From positions 1 to 64,000 of the forward strand of contig CAUYUJ010016717.1 of NCBI GenBank assembly GCA_963575745.1: 64,000 bases of DNA, written 5' to 3'. The notes below the pieces were generated by a model. That model searched no databases. It was not told where the DNA came from and saw nothing but the letters and a program-made list of their open reading frames with translations. The DNA comes from Prorocentrum cordatum (taxonomy: Eukaryota > Sar > Dinophyceae > Prorocentrales > Prorocentraceae). The position numbers were made by a program, and so were the translations under genes. Positions 44,001 through 55,400 of the stretch are shown here, one piece after another. The first letter of the stretch is position 1; each line of letters opens with the position of its first letter.

Positions 44001-47000
44001 ACGCCAGTTCCAAGCGCGCTGGGGGGGTTGCCAGGGTTGCCCTTTCGCGTTTGCAACCCCTGCTAGATTCCATCTCCCCCCCCTAAATCCCTCTGCGTGA
44101 ACTCGCGGGATTTGACGGCCCCGTGCCGAGCGCTGGCTATTACTTCCCGACTTGCAGCGCGCACTCCCAGACATGCTGCACTCCCCCATCTTGCGCCGAG
44201 GTCGCTGCCAATCTTTTCAGGGGGGGTCACATGCGCGGCGCGCTGCCCGGACGCGGGCCCCGCCATTGAATGCGCGCCCTCGACGTCTGGGTCGTCATCC
44301 CGTCGGCGCCAGCAGCGAACTTGTCGACGAAGGCAAATGCATGAGCAACGACAAAAAATACGAGCGAATTTTCTTTCCCGAACTCAAATTTGCCCTTCTC
44401 GCACAAATCGCTTTTCGACGTCGCGGTCGCCCTCGCGGCCCTCATCGCCATTTCGCCTTCGCGCTTTGCGTGGGAATCTGCGACCGGGCGAACCTCCGAC
44501 ACGAAGTTTATGCATCGCGCGAAGCTTTGACGGCCTCCATGAGCGTCGCAATTGATGACTCACCGTCACTTCTGATGATTGCTCTCTTGAGACCAGCGAT
44601 CGAAGCCGCGCCCCTGGCAACCTCGATCGGGGCCAGATCCCACCCTTCCTTCAATAAGATGCGGCGCCAATCTAACGCTGCGCCCGGGCAACGCATAACT
44701 GCGCGCGAGTTCCCGCCCCCCCCCCCCCCCCCTCGCCCTTCTAAAGCGGGGCCGCGCGGGGTCGATCTAGATCGCGCGCGCCCCCTGCCTCCGCGATTCC
44801 ATTCTCCGCGCGCGCGCCCGCCCCCCTGCCGCCCCTCTAACGCAGCGGGGGCGCCGGCTCCGGCGTGGTCGATGAAATCTGCCGCGCAACTCGACCTCCT
44901 CTTTGCCCGGCCTCGAATTGCGCGCGATTCTCTCGGGGCCCGCAGCCTCGAGTCCTACGCGCGCGTCCTCGGCGTCGCCCAACTCGCCGCCCCCGCCCTC
45001 GCCCCCTTCGCCGCCCCCCTTATCATGGCGGCTGGATTTTGACTCGGGCCCGCGGGCCCGCCCGGACTCAATTGAGAAAAGGTCCTCCATGAGTGCCCCC
45101 TGCCCGAGAGAATCCTCCCTCACCGCTAACTTCCCCGACTGGCCTCGCCCCCCTGCCCGTCGCGCCTTGCGGGGCCCGGATGGCGAGCTGAAGTTAGAAA
45201 TGGTCGCGTAACCCGTCTGCTGCCCCGTCGCTGCACGCGCGAAGTCGCCTCGTTGTCTCGACCCAACTATGCGACCTCCAGCGTCTACCACTTTCACGCG
45301 CCAGCCTGGGCGCCTTTCGCATGCTTGCCATGGGCCCCATTTCATCCCACAAAAACACGTTGGCCATGGCTCCGAATGACAGACCCACTGGCCGCGCTGC
45401 AGCGCTTGTCAGTCCCGGGGGCCACCGCGGGCATGCCGGGGACGTGCGTTCCCGCGTTCGGAGGCCCAGCCGCGTTGCATGAAAATAAATCCACGGCAAC
45501 AGCTACTGTTTCCACGCCGCTCTCCCGGCCCCTCACCGGACACTCTTGAACTCGCTTGCCGGGCTCCTCCATCTCCGCCCGCTGCAGCCTGGAGTTCTTT
45601 CGCGTCCAACTGTTCCACTTCTTGACGCGCTGTGTGATTTGGTTGCCCCCAATTGGCGCTGTGGTTGCGCTTGGCGATGCTCCCATGCTTTGCGTACCTC
45701 CTCAGCAATGCTTGTTCCTCCACAATGTTTCTCGGCAGTGCGGCCCTTCTCCCGTGCCCCTGCAATTGGCTCCGGTGCTGTGGCATTGCGGATAGATTCA
45801 CTTGCGTCAATGGCACCGCCTATGACAGCGCTGCAGCATCGGGGCCCAGGTTAGGGCCATCCCCCTGCCCCGCCTTGGCCTCAGGCAACTTCGTCTGCAT
45901 TCCTGGAGCAGCGTGCCGCGATGTGATCCTTGTCGCCGCATCTGTAGTAACGCTCCCTCGCGCAGGCCGGCGCGCATCCTCACTGACCTCCTCAGATCTC
46001 CATGGAATACTTTTTTTCGCGTAGGCGCCAAGTCTTGTCTCGCTGGCCTTCACCCTCATACTGGATGAAAGGCTTCTGACATTGTCAAATGCAATGCTTC
46101 TCGCGTCTGAGCCATTCCTGCTGCCTATTGTCAAACCAATCTCATGCGAGGGCCACGACGACCCTCAAAGCAATACCCCTGAGCGGCAAAAGGCAACGAG
46201 TATGCATTTCCGAACTTCTCGGGGGGGTCGACCAATGCACTCCGCAGTGCAAGCGGTGTCGCCACGTCGTTAACCATCTTGGGTTCTCCTGGATTCATGG
46301 CCAGGTGCATTTTGCGTGACGGTGTGATTTCACTAACGGCCGAATCCCGTTGTAGATACATAAATATACATACATGCATGCATACATACATGCCTGCCGG
46401 TCGGCCATTCAGCCGTTTCACCCGTGCGACCCATTCGAGTTGTCCCCGAAGATGCGTCCCTACCAATTTGTGATTCAAAGAATACCAAAAGTCCTCGCCC
46501 AATTTGGCGTGGTCGACCTCATCGAATTCATGCTCGTCTTTAGCGTCGTTTTCTCGATAATCCCACCGGCCCTTTGGGCGACAGGTGGTCTAACGAGGGT
46601 CCTTTTTTCTTCGCAGCCCCTCTTCCCCTCGGGGAGAGGGGCCCCCCTCCCGTTCCTAAGGTTTTTTGGGGCGCGAGAGGTGTCACAGGGTTTTTTCTTC
46701 GGCCCCCGGGAGGGCCAAATTTTGTCACTTTCCACGAGGATCGTGACCCCCGAAGGGTTGACCGACCGCTTCCACGGTAGCCCCAAGAGGCCCTCCGGGG
46801 CCAGCCCCCAAGAGGGCCCAAGGAACGCCCCCCACAAACCCAAAAGGCCCCCAAGAGGCACCCGAAAGGCACCCTAGAGGCCCCTGAGTGGCCTCAGAGA
46901 ACCCAAGGTGACCTCCAAGATGGCTCAAATAGCCCAAATTGGCTCCCACGATGTTCCAAACGGCCCCAGGACCGCTCCAAGACGGCTCGGGATGGCCATG

Positions 47001-49370
47001 GGGCCTCCCAAGACTCCTTCGCTGTTTGACCATGCGTGTCCTTTCATTTCTCCCCACGCCAACTCTCATGGGCATCGTTTCTGGATGGGCTGGTGGTAAT
47101 ACACGAGAATCCAATAATATTTGCCAAACCGTCCTTCTTCATCATCGGGTAACGCCCCCTCCCTGGTTTCTGTTGTTCAAATTTTCGGGACTTTCCGGTA
47201 GCCGTGACTCAATCTGGCAAGAGCGTCCAGCAGTCTCTCGCTCCACTCCTTGAAAATGGCCTGGTCACCCGATAACATATTTAACTGATGAACGGGCTCG
47301 TATTCGGTAGCGGGATTGCTTTCACCCCCTCCAGCCCCCGTGTTTCGGGCGGACTGTATAGCTCCGGCGTAGGCGTCCGTTTGACGTTGGAGTTCAGTCC
47401 CGACGTGTTCCTTCGAGTTATCCAACTGTTTCCCGCAACGTATGTTACGGCTGATGGCCGACATCGGAATAAAAACACGCACTGTGTATATCAGCTGCAA
47501 CATGATCTGCAATATCGACACCCGCCCGGGTACCACGTGCGGCACTGCGCACGAAAAACATCCGCATCCCTTCGTGGCTGGCTCTGAGGGCGTTAACATA
47601 CATGAAACTTTGATTCTCGTAGCCAGCGTTGCACAATTCCGCGAATCGGTTGGTGTTCAAATTGTACACGGCTTCGCGTAGTTGACTGAAATACGCATTC
47701 GAAGCCAGGTCGGTGCTGCTGGGGTCCACCGGGGCCGCCGCAGCGGCCGCAACTGACGTCTTTGCTCTGGAACCCGTGAGGCGAACCACGGGCCCCGCTA
47801 CCATGACAATCTGGCAGGGGCCTTTTTTTCTGAAAAGGCAAGACGGCACTTGAGCTAGAGGCGAAACGTCTGGATAATACTTCGCCAGACACTTTCGTGA
47901 TAACGGCTGAAAGTCCTCGCCACTGCTGAACAAGTGCGCCCGCTCAACCAGTCGTAACGCTGTGTGCAAACACTTTCTCCTGTTGTTGTTCCTGCTCATG
48001 TTCAGCCTCCTCCTCTTCCTCCTCCTTTTCCTCCTCCTCTTCCTCATCCTCCCCTCCGCGGCCCAAGGGGTCCCAAGTCCGACGGGGCCCCCAGGGCAAG
48101 CGGTCGGCGCCCGCGCACACCATGCTGCGCCCACGCGCGCCGGGCCCGTCACCCACATCGCTCTCGTTTTGCAGTAGCGGCGCCGCCGTTTTCTCCGCCT
48201 CCTCCTCCGCCTTCTCCTCCTTTTCGGCCTCCACTGGTTCCTCATTGCCCTCCTCCTCCTCCTCCTCCTCCTCCTCCTCCTCCTCCTCCTCCTCTCCCTT
48301 CGGCGACTGCAACGGGTGCGGTTTGCGAAGGGTGCGGTTCGCCTACCGTCATGTCTGCCCCTCCCGCGCCCGGGAAACGAATGACACTGTCACGCAATGC
48401 GACCGAATCACATGACGCTGTCGCTATTTTTAGTACGGTGGAGCACACATCAAGGATGACAGTGTCGTTCGAAACGGCGACTGTTATGACACTGTCTCTC
48501 ACAAAGGCCCCGGAAAGGCAGCCGCAAAGCAACTCGCAAACCGCACCGCGGCGTAACCGCACCGATTGTAATCGCCGACTCCTCCTCCTCTTCGGCGCTC
48601 CCCGCCCGGGCCTGGCCTGCGCCACCTCGCCCTCAGCCGCCTCACCTTCTGTTTCCTCCCTTCTTCCTCCTCTTCCTCTTCCTCCTCCTCCTCCACCTCC
48701 TCCTCCTCCTCCTCCGCCTCCTCCCCCTTGGCCTCTGTTGACGCCGCCGTCCCTCTGCCTTCTCCTCTTCCTCCTCCTCCTCTTTTTTTTAATCGGCGTG
48801 GCTGGCTGGTTGCAAGCACTAGGAGTCGCGCTGCGAATCGCCAAATTGCGATGCTCATTGTTCGCCCTGGCGCCGCCGCATCCCGACCGATCTGCTTCGA
48901 GATCCCGGGCGAATGCATGATACATTAAGTGATCATCCGGGCGCATGAACACAGTCATATGTGATAGTAATAGCCCTATAGCCCTATAGACCTATAGCCC
49001 TATGGCCCTATAGCCCTACAGCCACAGTTCGGGACAATCTCGAATGCGCCGCGCACGCAGGAATCCCACTCCCCGGTTCCTCCCACGGAGAAGGGCCTAA
49101 GAGCACCACCACCATAAGTTGTCTCTCGTCGGGACCATTCGCCCGAACCCTGGGGCAAGATCTTCATCCTTGCCCAAGGGCCATGCTACTGCTATGTACG
49201 GCAATGCTGGGGCAGTCCTACGCCTTGCAAGCGGAGAACTGATCTCGCACCTTGTGCAAAACTGAAGGCTGGACTGCCGGAAGACTTTGAACAGCGCGGG
49301 GAAGGTAGTGAAAATTCACGGCGCATCGTGCTCCCAAAGAGTCGGGATGCCCCGACTAGGCGCCTGAGTC

Positions 49371-49401
<31 letters not shown>

Positions 49402-52400
49402 CCTTCCTCCTCCTCATCCACCGCCTCCGCCTCAGATTCTGCAGGCGCCTCCTCGCCCTTTGCGTTCTCCTCGTCCCCCCGCCTTTTCCTCATGTGTAGT
49501 TCCCGTCCTCCCTGTCGCTCCCCGAGGCCAGTCGAAGGGCGGGCCGGGCGTTTCGCCTGAGACTTCCTTACCCCTAGCGATCCTGAAACGTAAGAATTTG
49601 CAACCGCTTCGCAGATCGAGGGCGGGTCGTTTCCAAAATGCGGGACGTTCTCAAACGGCTGCTCTCGCCTTAGCGCCGCGCACACCCGTCTTAACAAGTT
49701 GCAAAATTATCGTCGAGTGAAAGCGAGTCGTTTTGAATACGTTGATATCGTCATAGCATCGCGCGCACCCGTAAAAAGCAATTCAAGAATTTCGCGGATT
49801 GGGGGCGGGCGGTTTCCAACATGCGTTTTTTCTTAGCGCCACACACATTGGTTCAAAACGAATTGCACGAACAACTTCAAGGATTCAGGGGGGGCTCCGT
49901 CTCAACATGTGGCTCTCGCCTTAGCGCCGCGCACATTCGTCTGATCCCGACAGCCCTCTGGGCGCAGGTGGTCTAACGATGACTCGTTTGCCTCTTCCAA
50001 AAACCATTCTTCCCTTTCGGGGGGGGGGTAACCCCTCCCCCTACCCCTCTGTTGGACCTGGACGGGAGGGACCGCGATCCGCTGGAGCATCCAAGGTCGG
50101 CCTCTGGGGAGGCCTGATCTTAAAACCCCTCACGAGAATCGTGACCCCCGAGGGGTGGGCGCAGATCGGGGACCTTCCCCCCTTCGATCGATAGCCTCGA
50201 AAATGGCTCGAAGAGGCGCTCCAGGGCTCCCAAGAGAGCCCCAAGAGGGCTCCAAGGGGTCCCAAAAGGGCCCCAAGAGGCACCCGAGAGGCCCCCAAGA
50301 GGCCCCCGAGCGGTCTCAGAGAACCCAAGATGACCTCCAAGATGGCTGAGATAGAACAGTCTGGCCCAAGATGGCTCTCAAAATGCTCCAAACGGCCCCA
50401 AGACCGTTCCAAAAGCGCTGCAAGAGAACCCTAAAAAACGGTGTCGGTTCCTGAAGGGGGAGTTGAGTTGGGGACCCCCCATCCTGCAATAGATGGCCTC
50501 CAGGAAGATCCCAAAAAACTTTCCAGGGTTACCAAGAGGGTTCCAATGGGGGGACCACACTCCCAGAGAGCAACAGCAGCAGCAGCCGAAATAATACCTG
50601 TAGTTGGTTCCATGGGTCCTCGCCCGCGTCGTCCTCATCCTAGTTATCGTCCTCCTCGTCCTCGTCCTCATCCGCATCCTCGTATTCCTCGTCCTCTTCG
50701 CCCTCGTCGTCGTCCTCGTCCTCCTCGTCCTCCTCCTCCTTCTCCTCCTCCTCTTTCCCTCGCCCCCACGCGGCACCCAGGGATGGCCCGAAGAGACCGT
50801 CCAAAACCACCCCCTTGTTCGCTTTGTTTCCCTAGATGTGCATCCTCGTCACTTTTCCGTCAGCTCTCAAGGGCAAGGTTTCGGAATGGGTTGGTGGAGA
50901 TACTTTTTGGTCAACAGGCTCGCGAGGCGGGTCGAAAGCCGTCCGAACACCAGTCGGGCCGCGACCAGGCAACAAGGAAAAAAAGGCAAACGAAGCGAGC
51001 GAGCGGGCAACCACTCAGAAGAAAAACCAGAACCGGCCCTCCCAAGCCTGGTGGCGTTGGAAATCCCGGTGGCGACCAGAAAATAAGCGCAGCCAAAATG
51101 GCGCGGCGGCGCGACCATAAACACGCAGAGGTCGATCGCTCGGTGTGAATCAGGCAGACACCGTCAGATACGAACTATACCGACAAGCACACCCAGACGA
51201 CATCCGTGAAGTAGGCGACACATATGCAAAAACATCGTGTCGGCGCAAGAGTGAAGAAGAGCTGGCGGGGAGTTTTCGGTCGCGGCCGCGCGACAACGGT
51301 CTGGCGGCGAGAGGCAAAGTCCGGGGCATGCGGCACGATGCGAATGTGCGAACACTGCCGTCACGTTGGCAAGCCGGTTCGCCTCTGCACAACAAGTGCG
51401 CAGTTGCACATGCACAGAACAAAATGAATTAAAGTCACAAGCGAACGCACATAGGCGCCGCAGTGTGAACCGAAATGAACAAGCGGCAGAGTGTGCTGGC
51501 GGGGACACGCGAAGCGTGAAGAACACTTTTGCGAGAGTTTCACGCCGTCCCATGGGTAACATATCAAACAACTGTTTTTTTTATAGCGATTCAACATGTC
51601 AGATCGCAGCTGTCACGTTGATTCGCGGCGCTGCAGCCCCAGGAACGGCGACTAAAGACCGTCTAGACGCAGCAGTCAGGGTGATCCGTGCGGTTAGACG
51701 CGCTTCAATATTCAGGCGGTTGTCTCCCAAACGGTGCGTTTGTCTGTGGAAGAGATTCCTTTCGCAAGGGCCTGCGGAGAGGGAGCTTGGAGGGAGGCCT
51801 TGTCCCATCATCGTTGATGAATCCCGGGTGTGCACTGCTCCTCCTCCTCCTCCTCCTCCTCCTCCTCCTCCTCCTCCTCCTCCTCGTTTTTCTCCTCCTC
51901 CTCCTCGTTCTCCTCCTCCTCGTTTTCCTCCTCCTCCTCGGCGTTTCCTGCCCCAGGGTTGGCCTCTTCCAGCTCCTCCGCGCCCGCTGCCTCCCACTAG
52001 GCGTTGCCTCGCCGTCGCTGTCAACGCCCGCCGCCTACAGCCGCCGGCTGGTGGGCGAGGATCTGCTCGGCCACCGCTGTCTGCAAGGTAGCCGAAGATT
52101 CCTGCCAAAACGCCGCGGCGTCGGCGCTGGCGCTGGCCTCGCCGCATTGGCGGTCCAACCTGTCCACGGCCAATTGCCTGGCGGGCTGCCCAATCCAGCA
52201 TCCTCTCCACCGCAAGCGGTGTTAACAGGGGCGTGGCTGACCCAGGCGGGTATCGCAGCTGCTTGTTGTGCGCGGCGTGATTCTAGGCCGCCAGGCCAGC
52301 GTGGGGCGCTCTGGCCCGCTCCTCGCGCGGCTCGCTAGAATCGAAGCTCGTGGCCACCACGCCAATGACGTGCCACGCACCCTTGACCGAACCATCTGAC

Positions 52401-55400
52401 GTCTAGCGCTGCTCACCCCAGGCGGTCCTGGCCCGTCGCTGGGCCCCAGCGCCGTCGGAGCGCAGTGGCACCGTCTGCTCGGTGCGCACCAGACCAGCGA
52501 CATTCTTGGCCAGCTAGCGCGCCAGCAAGTCACGGATCCTGTCGTACCGCGCGGTGCGGGCGGGCCCCGTTTCGCACATGATGGCGCGGTGCTGGTCGGG
52601 TTCATTGCTCCGCAAGCAGCCCCGTCGCGGGACGTTTTCTGACAGTGCGTCTGCACTGCGCGACCCTCATGTAGTCGCTGCCCCGCCATGTGGAGGCGCC
52701 TCTGAAGAAAAAGCCGCAAGAGGTCGGCCGCCATCCTGTTCTGTGGCCGTGTGGGCAGCAGCGTGAAGGCCCCGGCGCCCGGGCCTCCGCAGGAATGGTT
52801 GCGACCGAACGTGCGTTCGGCGAGACTGGCCTTCGCCCTCGCGTCAAGGACGTCCACGACGGGCCTCACCGAATCCTTTTGCTTGCTCCGTTCCCCCTTG
52901 CGCCAGCGAGACCTGCAGGTAGTGGGTTGCGTTGCCGTGTTTTGCGTTGTACGCTGCCACGGGGCTGGCAAAGTCCCACGTGCTCGTGGCCTGCATCGCG
53001 AGGAGCTCTTCTGCGCTACCCACGCCGATGGCGAGCGCGACCTTTGAGGCAGCAGCGCACCACGCTGCCACGTGCGCGGTTTCCCGCCGTGGATCGGCCA
53101 CGCCTGCTGCGAGGCCGCCGTCCCTCAGCGGTCCGTTTGGGCCTCGTCAAGCCGGCGGCCCCCAGAGGCCCCTGAGGACGAGGTCGAAGATCTGCACCGC
53201 TCGCAAGTCCACGGCCTGCGCGCGAAAGGGGTGGTCTGGCACGCCCTGCGCCGTCCAGCGGAGCACGGCCCCAGCCTGTTGGAGCCCGAGGCCGGCGGCC
53301 ACGGTTTCGTGCAAGGCCTGGCCAGAAGCTCGCATGGCCTCCGTGACCTTGCCCCTGGCCGGGGCGCCCTCCCGAGCCTGCCGGCTCTTCCTCCTCCCCT
53401 CTTCCTCGGCAGCAGCAGCAGCAGTGCGGCATCATACGACACGCGCCAATCGAAAAGTCGTGGGCCCCCTGTTCCACCTCCACCTCCCTCCCCCTCCTCC
53501 ACGGCCTCATCCCTCTCGGCCTCGTCCTCCTCTTCCTTCTCCGCCTCCTTCTCCTCATCCCGCAGCGCGACCAGAACCTGATGGAGGTGATCCCGCCAGT
53601 GTGGCCTTTGTAGGTCTGAATGCACGACTTTCTGCGCAGGTCCCAGATCTTGAGGTTGGTATCTGCCGAGCCTCCGCTCCACGCAACGTCTGCTCGACGC
53701 TGAGCAAGAGAGCATGCCGACCACTGCTTTGCCCCATCCCCCTCGCAACCAAACAATATCAAGCAGGCCGCCACATGCAAAACACCCCCACACTCATCCC
53801 CCTCTGAAACACGCCACGTCCACGAACACGTTCGGCCGTGGAAAAAGGCGTCACGGTGGGAGGTTCTAGTCGCCCCGAACGCCTGCTGCTGCTCATCCTC
53901 CTCAAACTCAAACTCCTGCTCTTTCTCCTCGTCTTCCTCCTCGCCGTCTTACTGCTCCACTACCTCGTCAGCCCACTGGCCCTGGCCCTGCCACTGCTTG
54001 TCATCTGCCTGTCGTTCCTGCCACGTGTTCCTCCTCCCCCTCCTCCTCCTCCTCCTTCTCCTCCGCCTCTTCATTTTCCCACTCATCCTGCCTCTTCCCG
54101 CTCCCCCCTTTCATCCCCTCTCCTCCGCTCTCCCAACGCATACCACGTCTTCCCTCTCCTCCCTGCTTGCTTCCCTCTCCTCCGCTCCCTTCCCAAAACC
54201 TCTACTCCCCCCATTATCCCTCTTTCTCGCCCTCGCCTTCCGCCTCGATCTCCGCCTCCGCCTCCGACTCGTCGCCCCCTCAATCCGTCTCCATCCGTAA
54301 CCATCTCCTGCGCTCTCACTTTCACTCGCCAGTAATCCGTCTCCCCCTTCCCTCCTCCCGCCCCGCTCCATCCTGCTGCCCCTCTCTCTCCTCTCTCCCT
54401 CCCTCCAGCCTCCTGCCCTCCTCATACCCCCCTCCCTCAGTGTGCATGACTTCCCCGAGCGGCCCTATAAGGAGGCAGAGGGCGAGGAGAAGAAGGGAGG
54501 AAGTTGAGGATGAGGAGGGAAGCTGGAGAAGGTAGCAAACGAAAAGCTTGCACGAGACGGGATGCGGGAAGGGAGAGATAACTCATGGCGATGAGGGAAG
54601 GAAGGACGATATTGTCAAGGTTAATGATGAGCAGGATGAGGGAAACAACTCCTGTCATGAGAACGAGGGTGGTCATGATGCCGATGATCATGACGAGGAG
54701 GAGCGGGAAGCTCAGCATATTGTGTGCCCCCCCCTTGCCAGAAGACGAACGTGCTCGGAGGCACACGCCTTGAACGGCTAGGCGTTCGTTCCATCAGCTG
54801 TGAGAATATCGCAACGGCCATCCTCCTCCCCTGCACCGTGCTATCCCCAGGTCGAGAGTTCACCTCTAGTCCCAGGCTCCACAACACGCTCCTCACATAG
54901 ACACTCCCCTCCCGCCAGACGCAAAAAACTCGCCGTACGGATGGAACTCCATTGCCGAGCAAGAAGTGCGATGACCTCTTCGTGAGGGTGCTGGCCACTG
55001 TCTCGGTATACTGCGCATGCATCGGTAGGTCATGCGATATGGTTGCTGGTAGTCACCCGAGATACAACTGGACACTTGTAACGCTCCACCATGAAAGCCC
55101 TCACATGCTAATCCTTCCTAGCAAGCCCTCACGATGACACGAAGAACGTGTGGGCCCGTCAATGCCGCACGTGTTTCCCTTGACGCGCGCCGTGTTATCG
55201 CTCCAGTGCGGACCGTCGCGTCAACGTAATATCAACGGCGGTAACGGCAAACGATAACGGCGCGAATCCACAGCAAGCAGCGTGTGCGCGGGCCCACGCG
55301 CGCGCACGCGCGCGCGCACGGCGCGGGCGTGCCAACGTGTGCGCGCGAGGAGGAAGGGAGGCAAGGTGGGAGGGACAGTGGGAGGGAAAGTGGAGGGGGG

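Larger units (their letters stand above)
31035..53577 (-). other. Katanin p80 intron 6 (22.5 kb)
   Basis: Bounded by exon 6 donor CAG/GTTCTGG and exon 7 acceptor GGCAG/GTTCAG, so CAGGTTC occurs at both ends. Contents: GGA tract 31085-31220; 31240-33640 without recognisable genes; DIRS-type element 33641-41673; copia module fragment 42579-43005; 43010-45640, GC-rich with poly-C runs, nothing recognised; gag remnant 3, 45880-47600; repeat copies C and D; CCT tracts 48000-48060, 48250-48295, 48650-48780, 49375-49420, 50690-50760, 51838-51950, 53480-53560; 51120-51837 nothing recognised; LINE-like remnant 52020-53350. Confidence 0.75.

Noticed and set aside
48967-49024. Telomere-like repeat
   Set aside because: The unit is CCCTATAG-type, not the CCCTAAA expected for dinoflagellate telomeres, and it is short and internal.
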